A DNA stretch of 64,000 bases, from positions 124,001-188,000 of the forward strand of contig NZ_SJSL01000005.1 in the NCBI RefSeq assembly GCF_004331695.1. The letters run 5' to 3'. This stretch comes from Pedobacter psychroterrae (GTDB lineage Bacteria; Bacteroidota; Bacteroidia; Sphingobacteriales; Sphingobacteriaceae). The translations under genes and the position numbers were made by a program. Numbering within the stretch: position 1 is the stretch's first letter; each line of letters begins with the position of its first letter. Below the pieces are notes generated by a model. It saw only the letters and a list, made by a program, of their open reading frames with translations. It did no database searches and was not told the origin of the DNA. This document shows positions 52,571-60,673 of this stretch, one piece after another.

Positions 52571-53515
52571 ATGAAAAGATTTTTACCAGTACTATTCATT
52601 ATTTCAATTTGTCTGTTTGGATGTAAGAAACCCCGCCGGCTGCAAGAAATAGATATAAATTCAATCATTGACAGGATTGAATTAACCTCCAGCAAGACCG
52701 AACTAAATGGCAATAATAAGGATGAGGCAATTCTAAAAGTAGTTGTGACTAATGCCTCTGGAAAAATTTTAAATGAGGATTTTAGGATCACGCTAAATGG
52801 TGTTCCATTTGAAGGAAATACATTTAAGACAGCTATTCCTGGTGATTATATATTTCAAGCATCGGTTGGAAAATTTATCAGCAACATATTGACGATAAAG
52901 GCGAGCGAAAATCTAGATGGTAAACCACATAAACTAGTATTAAATTCTAATAGATCAGTTTTGGAGACTGGTGCTCACATACGGGCGGACAACATTTCAG
53001 AGGCGATGTTTTCAATAAAAGTAACTGATATTAACAATGCATTAGTAAATCACGATTATGAGCTTACTTTGGACGGAAAGCCATTTACTGGGAACAGGTT
53101 TAAAACAGACAAGCAAGGAGAATACACCTTTCGGGCATCGATAGGTCCTCTGCGAAGTAATCTCTATAAAATTACTGCCGATGATCTGATCGAAAGATAT
53201 GTTACTATACTTTCTTCAAAGATCAAAGATATCTCCCAAACTGGCTCCTTATTAGTTGAGGTTAAGTGCCAAAACATATCTAACAAAAAGGTGTTAGGTA
53301 CCGTTTTTAACATTACGATCTACAATACTCATAATGAGATTATAAAAAATCACTACGGTTTTTCATCCACTCCTGCAGAAATTTTTGGCCCAAATGCTCC
53401 AAATGAAATTATAACAAAAGAATGGCATTTTGGTAATTTTCCTAATGCCGCCTATATAATAGTAACTCTAAACACAGTCATCCTCGAAGATCGAACCCAA
53501 ATTAGTGCAGATTAA
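52571..53515 (+). CDS. Lipoprotein with tandem Ig-like repeats
   Basis: From ATG 52571 the protein has 314 residues; the lipoprotein signal is MKRFLPVLFIISICLFGC. Two repeats of about 95 residues follow, each with an F/Y-x-I/L-T-L-N/D-G-V/K-P-F-x-G-N-x-F-K-T motif (near 76 and 175) and a Y-x-F-x-A-S-I/V-G segment, resembling invasin- or Ig-like domains. The C-terminal 100 residues are a separate beta-domain. Surface protein of unknown role. No obvious cotranscribed neighbours. Confidence 0.75.
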   Translation: MKRFLPVLFIISICLFGCKKPRRLQEIDINSIIDRIELTSSKTELNGNNKDEAILKVVVTNASGKILNEDFRITLNGVPFEGNTFKTAIPGDYIFQASVGKFISNILTIKASENLDGKPHKLVLNSNRSVLETGAHIRADNISEAMFSIKVTDINNALVNHDYELTLDGKPFTGNRFKTDKQGEYTFRASIGPLRSNLYKITADDLIERYVTILSSKIKDISQTGSLLVEVKCQNISNKKVLGTVFNITIYNTHNEIIKNHYGFSSTPAEIFGPNAPNEIITKEWHFGNFPNAAYIIVTLNTVILEDRTQISAD

Positions 53516-53658
53516 ACATTCAAGTTTCAGAACACAAACCCTTCAATTGATCTTAGTTACCATGAAACGATTGAGTTCTACAGGTACTTGATTTGCAACT
53601 ACATCATGAATTGTTATAATAGATTTTTTCTTTATCTTTAAGCTATATAAATGAGCTT

Positions 53659-53856
53659 ATGAGCATACTTGCAGAAATCCTCTTCGCAATTTTCCAATTC
53701 CTGCCAATTTGGGACAAGTCTGACCGGACTAACTCTAGTAAATTTGCCGCAATCGCCCTATTAACTATTGTATTGGTCGTTATCATCCTAATCTGCAAGT
53801 ACAATCCTGAATCCCAGCACCAAATTAATAGTGTGTATTCTTCTTCTTCAATCTAA
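53659..53856 (+). CDS. Small single-span membrane protein
   Basis: 65 residues with a hydrophobic N-terminus (M-S-I-L-A-E-I-L-F-A-I-F-Q-F-L) and one strong membrane helix at about 30-46 (A-I-A-L-L-T-I-V-L-V-V-I-I-L-I). Unrecognised; supported only by start codon, length and composition. Confidence 0.45.
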   Translation: MSILAEILFAIFQFLPIWDKSDRTNSSKFAAIALLTIVLVVIILICKYNPESQHQINSVYSSSSI

Positions 53857-53860
53857 TACC

Positions 53861-54163
53861 TTACTTGAGGGCATTGGCATTATTAACTGCCAAGAAGTCG
53901 CGTAGACATTGTTGCCACTTACTCAGGAATTCACTTTCATTTTCCAGTATCATGGGAAAGGTTTTATGAAAATTTAGCAAGCGATTGATAAATTTAGCAT
54001 CCCCGCTGGCTGCGACCGCAAAAAAAGGCTTTATAAGCCGGAACTGCTCGTCCTTATTACCGCTAACTTGAACCTGCTGAAATCGAGTTTCCAGTTCATC
54101 TATCGCCTCTTTGGTAACTTTGAACGAATTGCAAACAACTTTCTTGTTTCCCACGTGTAGCAT
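53861..54163 (-). CDS. Hypothetical protein overlapping an ORF6N relic
   Basis: 100 residues. The sequence from V-T-K-E-A-I-D-E-L-E-T-R-F near 17 to the end (F-I-N-R-L-L-N-F-H-K-T-F near 73) reads as genuine helical protein, but the N-terminal 15 residues overlap the ORF6N fragment in another frame. It may be the 3' part of another gene fused here by deletion. Unrecognised. Confidence 0.4.
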   Translation of the reverse strand: MLHVGNKKVVCNSFKVTKEAIDELETRFQQVQVSGNKDEQFRLIKPFFAVAASGDAKFINRLLNFHKTFPMILENESEFLSKWQQCLRDFLAVNNANALK

Positions 54164-54393
54164 TGTCCTTTAAAAACCTTCTCATCTCCGCAAAACGCAT
54201 TGATGATTTGAACGCCCACATTAACGGCAGTTGCACTTCTTAATACTGAGCTTAGCATTAGTATGCCGTGTTCTGAAAATGCCGTGATCAAATATTTATT
54301 ATGTGTACCTCTTTTCTTTAAGGACGCAATTTGCGACCTTAAAGAATCCTGCTCTGATGTAAGACAACTAGCTTTACCAATTGAACATAATTC
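54100..54393 (-). pseudogene. Truncated ORF6N-domain gene
   Basis: The open frame reads S-L-R-S-Q-I-A-S-L-K-K-R-G-T-H-N-K-Y-L, then T-A-F-S-E-H-G-I-L-M-L-S-S-V-L-R-S and G-V-Q-I-I-N-A-F. This is the core of the ORF6N (phage KilA-N-associated) DNA-binding family. The N-terminal catalytic-like half is missing; the frame begins after TAA at about 54394. It runs into unrelated sequence after the N-A-F motif. Confidence 0.65.
54316..54344. repeat. Near-perfect palindrome inside the ORF6N fragment
   Basis: CTTTAAGGACGCAA (54316-54329) and TTGCGACCTTAAAG (54331-54344) form a 14-bp inverted repeat with one mismatch around a T. On the minus strand it encodes the S-L-R-S-Q-I-A-S-L-K segment. Confidence 0.8.
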
Positions 54394-54492
54394 TTAAATT
54401 AGCCTGATGGATGCAAACCACGTGGCCATGCTAAGGAATGCCATAACTCGCGATACAAAGTTCAGGTAGCTATTTGCAATTGCTACCTGAAT

Positions 54493-55107
54493 TTATTTCT
54501 TTCTTAACATTGTAATGGTTGAATCGATTACACCATCTACTTTACTATTAAATTCATTATTATAAAAATAATCGAAGAGTATTTGTATATCTTTATTTGC
54601 GATAACCACGCTTTTATGGTTACTATAGTCTTTAATAAAAGGAGTATCACACCTTCTTCTAGAAAACTTCATACCATATGCTGCATTCCAATGCCTTTTG
54701 AGCAACTGATTATCCAAATCCTGATGCTCCTTTTTTAGATCCACCCGAAAGTTATAAAGATCTTTGGCATTCTGAATCCAATTCACATTAGTTGACATTG
54801 GCTCTCCCTTAGAATTAGCCCATGTGTAATTGAAATCAATCCTTATTCCAACAGCTATTGTACTATCCGAGTTGATTAATACATGTTGAAACGCATATTT
54901 CCGACCATTTTTACAATCCCAAATCCCATAATTACAATCTTTCATCATAATTGTTGAAAAGTTTTTAGGCATATTAAACTCCAGTTTATTTGTGTCAAGA
55001 ATATAAGACCAAATTTTTCGATATTTCTCTTCAGTTGGACGCTCCTGCGATCTGACGTTGCTAAAATATAGTAATATCATGAATATGCTAAAAAGTGCTT
55101 TTTTCAT
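54493..55107 (-). CDS. Secreted protein of unknown function
   Basis: 204 residues with signal peptide (MKKALFSIFMILLYFSNVRSQ). The mature part contains N-Y-G-I-W-D-C-K-N-G-R-K-Y-A near 59 and H-W-N-A-A-Y-G-M-K-F-S-R-R-R-C near 139, so it may form a disulfide. I do not recognise a family. AT-rich, single gene among the ORF6N relics. Confidence 0.7.
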   Translation of the reverse strand: MKKALFSIFMILLYFSNVRSQERPTEEKYRKIWSYILDTNKLEFNMPKNFSTIMMKDCNYGIWDCKNGRKYAFQHVLINSDSTIAVGIRIDFNYTWANSKGEPMSTNVNWIQNAKDLYNFRVDLKKEHQDLDNQLLKRHWNAAYGMKFSRRRCDTPFIKDYSNHKSVVIANKDIQILFDYFYNNEFNSKVDGVIDSTITMLRKK

Positions 55108-55306
55108 CTTGACACAGTTAAAGTGAATTAATATCGATTTTTAAACTCCAATCTATTGCGTATGCATTGGTGTAATACTTCAGACAAAGAACAGTTAGAT
55201 AATGATTATTCATAGAAGAAGCGTTAATTTGATTGAATACTAATTTACCATTAAAAAGAAACACTGGTGCTACAATTCGTAGATTTAGATTTTATAATTA
55301 GCGAAC

Positions 55307-55690
55307 ATGTTAGATGATAGGTTTCTAGATAAAAGTAAAATAAATAACTATGAGTGGATTGTTGATTTCATATTAAATGGCGATAAAGTTAATAATCGTT
55401 TAGCAATTGAACACATCGGTGATATTCTTTTTTACCTGAATAAAAATGATAAAGAGAGGGATATGCAAGATCCTGAACTGAAACGTGCTGCGTTCACAGT
55501 TATCCAAGCCTTATTAGATACTAACGCAGTGGAACTCGATTGGGAGCACGGATGGGCCATGTCAAAATATAATTCGCCGCCTAGAACAGACGAAGAGATT
55601 TTTGAAATATTAGACAAGTTCTGGTACAAAGATGATGGTTTTGGCCTTGATAAAAACTATCTATTATTTTTCAAGCGAAAAAAGGGCTAG
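55307..55690 (+). CDS. Conserved hypothetical protein
   Basis: 127 residues, acidic, no signal peptide. It starts M-L-D-D-R-F-L-D-K-S-K-I-N-N-Y-E-W and has A-A-F-T-V-I-Q-A-L-L-D near 61. Its size and position in an accessory region would fit an immunity protein, but there is no toxin beside it and I do not recognise the family. Confidence 0.55.
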   Translation: MLDDRFLDKSKINNYEWIVDFILNGDKVNNRLAIEHIGDILFYLNKNDKERDMQDPELKRAAFTVIQALLDTNAVELDWEHGWAMSKYNSPPRTDEEIFEILDKFWYKDDGFGLDKNYLLFFKRKKG

Positions 55691-55765
55691 TATAATATTC
55701 ATTCGGAACAACAAACCGATATTTATGACAAGTAAAAAAAAATCTTATCAAACTTTTGATCAGAA

Positions 55766-56101
55766 TCATACTCTAACATCGACTGCTTTCGCTCCACATT
55801 CTCCAATCTCCAAGACTTCAGCATTGTCTTTCAGAAATTTTCGCATCGCCACAAATGCACGCATTATTTGAACCGACATTACGACAGCCTTATCGCTTTT
55901 AAGAACCGATGCCAGCATAGCCAACCCTTGTTCAGAAAACACATTACTCAAGTACTTTGTATGAGACCCTCTTTTATTACTTGCGTTAATAACTTGCGGC
56001 TTTAAATCCTTTGCATCGTTTAAGGTCACAATTTGTGACCTTAAAAACTCCTGCTCCTTTGAATTAAATCGTTTATTTTCATTGTTTAAAGTTTTATTTA
56101 A
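55766..56101 (-). pseudogene. Truncated ORF6N-domain gene
   Basis: The open frame begins right after the stop of the lipase-like gene: L-N-K-T-L-N-N-E-N-K-R-F-N-S-K-E-Q-E-F, then L-R-S-Q-I-V-T-L-N and V-F-S-E-Q-G-L-A-M-L-A-S-V-L-K-S, and finally M-R-K-F-L-K-D-N-A-E-V-L. The N-terminal part, which would start with the R-G-x-R/K-V-M-L-D motif, is absent, and the end is cut after N-A-E-V-L. The first internal Met gives an 87-residue protein that could still be made, but it lacks a complete domain. Confidence 0.7.
56019..56045. repeat. Perfect 13-bp palindrome inside the ORF6N fragment
   Basis: TTTAAGGTCACAA (56019-56031) is followed by one T and its exact inverted copy TTGTGACCTTAAA (56033-56045). 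On the minus strand it encodes L-R-S-Q-I-V-T-L-N. Confidence 0.85.
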
Positions 56102-57516
56102 TTAGAAATTGCCACTGTTCCAACCCTTACATACGAGTTATTTCTATCAACCTGTAGTTCAACCAATGTTGTTGTATTCTCAAAGAAAAAAGTTTGTAAA
56201 TCCTCTTGTGTATCGGAGTCATAAATCACGACGTTTTCCAGTTTATCAATATCATAGCTGATTCCTTTACATACATTAGGAACAAATACTTTCATGCTAA
56301 TCACATAACCATTCACTAAGCTGGGATCACCGTTCAATACTGATAGAAATGAATTAAGAGCAAAATGGTCAACCAATAATCTCCGGTAACTTTTATCTAT
56401 GGAATTTTGGTGTACCTCCTCAGTAATAATTGCATTGATCCTGCTACTGTATTCGTCTTCCAGATATGTCATATGGTCATTTATAATGACTACTCCATCT
56501 GTCTTGCTTTTCTTGAAGACATAAAATTCAAGTGAGAAATCATCTACTGACAATCCATAGTCATCCACCACGTGAAATATAAATTGTTGGTATTTATTCT
56601 TGTTATTTGTGTTATATGAATTGGAGCTGATCGAGTCAAGGTCGGTCTTCAAAGCCTTAAAAACCTCAACATCATCAGCTAGGCCAGTCAATATTAATCG
56701 GCTCAGATTTGAATCAGTAGTGGCTTGTTCTACAATTGTACCATGATCATGATTGGGAAGAATCCCGAATGCAAGGTCACAAACACTTTTTTTGCCCGAC
56801 CACCTATGCGGAGTGTACGTTTCCGTTCCTACAGGTTTTACAAATTCTAGCGTCAGTTTGACCGCATTCAGGTTAGTTCCGGAAATCACTACTGTGCCAT
56901 CAGTTCCTGGCTTGTTCACCCATCCTCTCAGACCTTCATAATCCTTCATCCCAACCAATATGGTAACTTTTATTTGCTCACAATTAAAATATGGATTGCT
57001 AATTAGCAGATCTTTATGAGCCAGGCTCCACTGAAATGCGCTGGCCAGTTCTAGTCCATCAAGGATTTTCCTTCCAACTTCGAGGAAATCTCCAATCTTC
57101 CATCTCCCTTTTACTAAGCTTCCTAGAAAGGATTTTCCACGATGCGCTAGCGGAGAACCAAAATTAGCTGGAGCCAACATTACAATATTTGTTATGGGGC
57201 ATTTATCTATTCTTCCTCTATGGTAGTAATACTGCCAAATCCAATATCTCACCACCAGTCCTCCCGTCGAATGTACTATTATCTTAAGCTTATAGTCAGA
57301 ACTACCGTCTTGATTAATGAGATTACCTTTAATCAGCTCATCGTTTAACCCATCTGCTACGTCATTGAAAGACAAACTGTCTTCTCTTGATTGATAATCG
57401 GCATAATAAATTGTGTCGATTTGCCCACGCTGCTGGTCAACCAGCCATTGCTTTAAAGCAATAAAAGATTCAGAGCAATCGCTGTATCCATGAATTATAA
57501 TTATCCTTTCATTCAT
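56098..57516 (-). CDS. Alpha/beta hydrolase, lipase-like, with C-terminal domain
   Basis: 472 residues, no signal peptide. The lipase fold starts with I-I-I-I-H-G-Y-S-D at 5-13 (oxyanion H-G) and the nucleophile motif is V-H-S-T-G-G-L-V-V-R-Y-W with Ser83; a G-M-K-D segment near 193 and H-D-H-G-T-I near 266 can supply Asp and His. Residues about 310-472 are an extra beta-rich domain of unknown role. Third gene of an operon with the membrane protein and secreted peptidase; 54 bases separate it from the peptidase. The ORF6N relic abuts its stop. Confidence 0.75.
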   Translation of the reverse strand: MNERIIIIHGYSDCSESFIALKQWLVDQQRGQIDTIYYADYQSREDSLSFNDVADGLNDELIKGNLINQDGSSDYKLKIIVHSTGGLVVRYWIWQYYYHRGRIDKCPITNIVMLAPANFGSPLAHRGKSFLGSLVKGRWKIGDFLEVGRKILDGLELASAFQWSLAHKDLLISNPYFNCEQIKVTILVGMKDYEGLRGWVNKPGTDGTVVISGTNLNAVKLTLEFVKPVGTETYTPHRWSGKKSVCDLAFGILPNHDHGTIVEQATTDSNLSRLILTGLADDVEVFKALKTDLDSISSNSYNTNNKNKYQQFIFHVVDDYGLSVDDFSLEFYVFKKSKTDGVVIINDHMTYLEDEYSSRINAIITEEVHQNSIDKSYRRLLVDHFALNSFLSVLNGDPSLVNGYVISMKVFVPNVCKGISYDIDKLENVVIYDSDTQEDLQTFFFENTTTLVELQVDRNNSYVRVGTVAISN

Positions 57517-57570
57517 AATTAAATAGCCAAAAATATCATTACCTATTTACCAATCGCTGTTGAACCATTT

Positions 57571-59073
57571 CTACAATCGATTAAGCCAAGTATAAAAATC
57601 ATCGTAGATCATTTTAGGATTGTCCCTGTTGAAACTTTCACAAAGTAGTTCTTGATCAGTTTTAATTTCTTCCATATCAAATATCAACTGATCACGTTTC
57701 AACAATAATGCATAAAAGGCTTGCAAACGACCGGTTTCCTGCATATACATTACAAAATACCTCGAAAGAGCATTTTTGTATTGAGTCAAATAATTTTGCA
57801 AAAAAACGTCCAATATTGGTCCAAGTTCATTCTTATGTTCAGCATAAAGCTGCCTTAAGTGACCAACTCTTGAAGATCCCCTGATGATGTAGTTAGTAAA
57901 TCTGAACTTCATGCTGTCTCTCTGCGCAGAAGTAAAAACATAATTCGCATCGGTTACCATTGAGTCAACAGGAAAATTAATAAATTTTTCTTTTAAGATG
58001 GGACCTCTCCAATTCCCGATTCCCTTCAATGTATCACCTGAAAATCGAGATTCTTCGTACAATGAGGCCAGACCTTCTTCAAACCAGGGAGGTATAAAAC
58101 TGAAGGTCGATCTCATTAACAAGTGGACCAATTCATGTTTAAGCGTCCCGATCATATCAGAAGCCGCGATCCATGCAATAATTGTATTGTCTTCAGGGCT
58201 TGAATATCCAAGGGGTTCAAATGTAATTTTGCTTTTGTAGTAACGACTTATAAAAGGACGCACAGCATTGTAATCCTTAATCAAGTTTACAATAATATAA
58301 TCCTGTGGCACACTCATTTTGAACAGGCGTTGATAATAGGCCAATACTTCTTCGAGATTTTTACTGACCGTCTTGAGATTTAGCTCTGTAGATCTATCTG
58401 CTATGACTATGAAATTTTCTGATTTAATGTGTGTCGCATTATTTCCAAATCTTTCTAGTCTTTTTTTCACTGCTCCTTCATCGTTCTTTGATACCCTTTC
58501 ATTTATTCGTGATATTTTAGAATCATTGTCAATACTTTGGACTTCAGCTATCTCACGGTCCTTATTGGCGTAGATTTCAGAAAAAAGACTAACACTCATA
58601 TCCTTAAATATCCCTTCATTTTCTAAGCTTTCACTAATCAGCATGAATGTTTTGAATTGTCCTCTAATGCCGCCGCGTTGAGCCTGCGCACTTTGCCTAG
58701 AATTTGAATTATTAGCTAAAAGGTTGAGTTCAACGTCTCCTGTTTCACAAACTTTATCAAAACCTCTTTTCATTACTTGTTGTTCAACAGGATCCATGGC
58801 TCTGTAGTAACTTTCAACGATAGATTTAACTTTCTTACAGGTTTTAACACGGTCGCTGCTTGTTAAACATATACTCGAAAGGATCATGTAATCTAAAGCG
58901 GGGATACCCTTTCCATTAAGGGTATTGCGGTAAGCTTTACCGAGCACGATGACTTCTTTATATTTCTTTTCAGACCATTTCGACCTTATTACTTGAAATT
59001 TAGATTGCGCAAAAGCATGAGCAGGAGTCATCATGAAAATATAAATGCAAATAAGTTTTGCTAAATTTTTCAT
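57571..59073 (-). CDS. Secreted gluzincin peptidase (MA-like)
   Basis: 500 residues with signal peptide (MKNLAKLICIYIFMMTPAHAFAQ). The zinc site is H-E-L-V-H at 313-317 and a downstream W-F-E-E-G-L-A-S-L-Y-E at 330-340, whose Glu is the third ligand, as in DUF1570/peptidase MA proteins. Residues 25-210 are an unrecognised helical region. It would cut proteins outside the cytoplasm. It begins 2 bases after the stop of the membrane protein gene, so the two are translationally coupled. Confidence 0.75.
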   Translation of the reverse strand: MKNLAKLICIYIFMMTPAHAFAQSKFQVIRSKWSEKKYKEVIVLGKAYRNTLNGKGIPALDYMILSSICLTSSDRVKTCKKVKSIVESYYRAMDPVEQQVMKRGFDKVCETGDVELNLLANNSNSRQSAQAQRGGIRGQFKTFMLISESLENEGIFKDMSVSLFSEIYANKDREIAEVQSIDNDSKISRINERVSKNDEGAVKKRLERFGNNATHIKSENFIVIADRSTELNLKTVSKNLEEVLAYYQRLFKMSVPQDYIIVNLIKDYNAVRPFISRYYKSKITFEPLGYSSPEDNTIIAWIAASDMIGTLKHELVHLLMRSTFSFIPPWFEEGLASLYEESRFSGDTLKGIGNWRGPILKEKFINFPVDSMVTDANYVFTSAQRDSMKFRFTNYIIRGSSRVGHLRQLYAEHKNELGPILDVFLQNYLTQYKNALSRYFVMYMQETGRLQAFYALLLKRDQLIFDMEEIKTDQELLCESFNRDNPKMIYDDFYTWLNRL

Positions 59074-59075
59074 AC

Positions 59076-59696
59076 TTATTTTAGACTGTTAATTATAGAA
59101 TCGACAGCCGCCTTTTTAGCAGAGTCGATATAATAGGCCTGAGTTAACCTTTGATTTTCAATCAAATCATGTTGATTTTGGTCATCTGAACTACTGTGGA
59201 TATATGTTGGAGCATCAGTTACGTCAATCGTTGATTTACTTGAAATTGAAAAGCAAATTAAAATAACTCCAAGAATAGATAATATTATTCCAGGAGATCC
59301 TGAAAGGATTTTCAAAGAAATTTTATCACTCCCAGCACACATATCCGTAGGTGTTTCCGAAAATTTACCCAGTATGAATATAGCACCAATAAATGCAAGT
59401 GTAATTCCAGTTAAGAATGACAAATTTAGCGTAAGCATTCTGCTTCTGACAAGCAACTGAGCATGATAATATCGATTGCTTAACGTAAATTTCTCTAGCG
59501 CATACAAATCATTCCATTTGGTTATTCGTTCAGGCAATTTTATTTTATCACTTTTTTCTGCAAATGTAGGTGGCTTGGCGAGTGCTTTCTGGATTTCGTT
59601 AGTTTCCACAAAGAAAAATAGCATGAATATTATAGCTAGAATGCCAATGCCACTAATAAAAAAAGGTAATAATAATTTTTGCCAAGATGTGTTCAT
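59076..59696 (-). CDS. Membrane protein of unknown function
   Basis: From ATG 59696 the protein has 206 residues (MNTSWQKLLLPFFISGIGIL). Membrane helices are at about 10-32, 86-108 and 130-150; the part between the first two is hydrophilic with K-L-P-E-R-I-T-K-W-N near 51. I do not recognise a family. First gene of the operon with the secreted peptidase and the lipase-like protein. Confidence 0.7.
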   Translation of the reverse strand: MNTSWQKLLLPFFISGIGILAIIFMLFFFVETNEIQKALAKPPTFAEKSDKIKLPERITKWNDLYALEKFTLSNRYYHAQLLVRSRMLTLNLSFLTGITLAFIGAIFILGKFSETPTDMCAGSDKISLKILSGSPGIILSILGVILICFSISSKSTIDVTDAPTYIHSSSDDQNQHDLIENQRLTQAYYIDSAKKAAVDSIINSLK

Positions 59697-59723
59697 TAAA
59701 TGAAAATTAAGGTTTAAATGCAA

Positions 59724-60123
59724 AACATTTCTTAATAATACACTAAAGTTATACTTTTATTTTAGTAATTTATAAAATCTAATTATATTTTTAAGGAGGT
59801 TTAGGAGCATACCGAAAAATTTAGTGAGCTAACTATAAAATTATATTCAAATCATTCCCTAAACCAAATCATCGCATTGTTATGTGCAAAGCATTCAAAT
59901 GATGCAGCTTTAGGAGAAAAAGGCGTATTGCGGATATTACCTTAAATAATCAATTCTGGATCATTCTTTTACATTGCAAATTTAAAAACCTTTATGTTAA
60001 GTTATAAAATCATAAATAAATATTTCTTTGTGATAAATAAAACAGTATATTAGTATATTACTTTTATGTTGTTGTGCTAATGCAATGACTTCGTAATGAA
60101 ATTTTATTAATCTCTCATCGCCC
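59724..60123. other. AT-rich intergenic region with a possible relic
   Basis: About 400 bases without an intact gene. AAGGAGGT at 59793-59800 is a strong Shine-Dalgarno match, but no ATG follows. A 44-codon frame without start (59811-59945; K-L-Y-S-N-H-S-L-N-Q-I-I-A-L-L) comes after it, so a start codon may have been lost. The rest must hold promoters for the divergent units on both sides; none is clear. Confidence 0.35.
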
Positions 60124-60666
60124 ATGTCTTTCTATTATCGTTCGCTTTTGAATATTTATACTAGGATAATATTTTCTATAATATCTTTGCTGATAATAAT
60201 CTCCTTGGGATGCAGGCGCGAAGATCCATGCCAGTTTGTAGATCCGGAAAGTGCCTACGATTCATTCATAATACTAGAATTTTTCAGCAAGGAAACGGGA
60301 AAGCCATTATTAGTCGATACCAGCAAAGTCTACTCACTGGATAACATAAAACTATTTGATGATAAGGAAAACCCATTGACGTATTTTGTGGATGATTACT
60401 CAGATGCTTCGTCTAATTATCTCCAATATCATACAATAGCAATCCGGATTCATCGAGGCAATGAAATCATGCCCATGAATCAAGATCTGACAAAGAGGTT
60501 CTTTCTTGACTTGGATAAACAGAGGGATACAATTGATTGTTCTTACAAGCGGATTGCAAGCATATGTAATGGCAGTACGCTTGAGTATTTGAAAGTTAAC
60601 TATAATGGAAAGCCTGCAGCTGAGGAATACAATAGCGTCATAGCTAAAATCAGAATAGAAAAATAA
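60124..60666 (+). CDS. Lipoprotein of unknown function
   Basis: 180 residues; a hydrophobic signal ends in a lipobox-like S-L-G-C near residue 30. The mature part is acidic (F-V-D-P-E-S-A-Y-D-S-F-I near 38, D-K-Q-R-D-T-I-D-C near 129) with several Cys. Unrecognised. The T9SS metalloprotease begins 7 bases after its stop, so the two form an operon and may act together at the cell surface. Confidence 0.7.
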   Translation: MSFYYRSLLNIYTRIIFSIISLLIIISLGCRREDPCQFVDPESAYDSFIILEFFSKETGKPLLVDTSKVYSLDNIKLFDDKENPLTYFVDDYSDASSNYLQYHTIAIRIHRGNEIMPMNQDLTKRFFLDLDKQRDTIDCSYKRIASICNGSTLEYLKVNYNGKPAAEEYNSVIAKIRIEK

Positions 60667-60673
60667 ATATATC

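Noticed and set aside
54493..55690. Secreted protein plus acidic small protein as a toxin-immunity pair
   Set aside because: They are on opposite strands, separated by 200 bases, and the secreted protein lacks any toxin-like motif.
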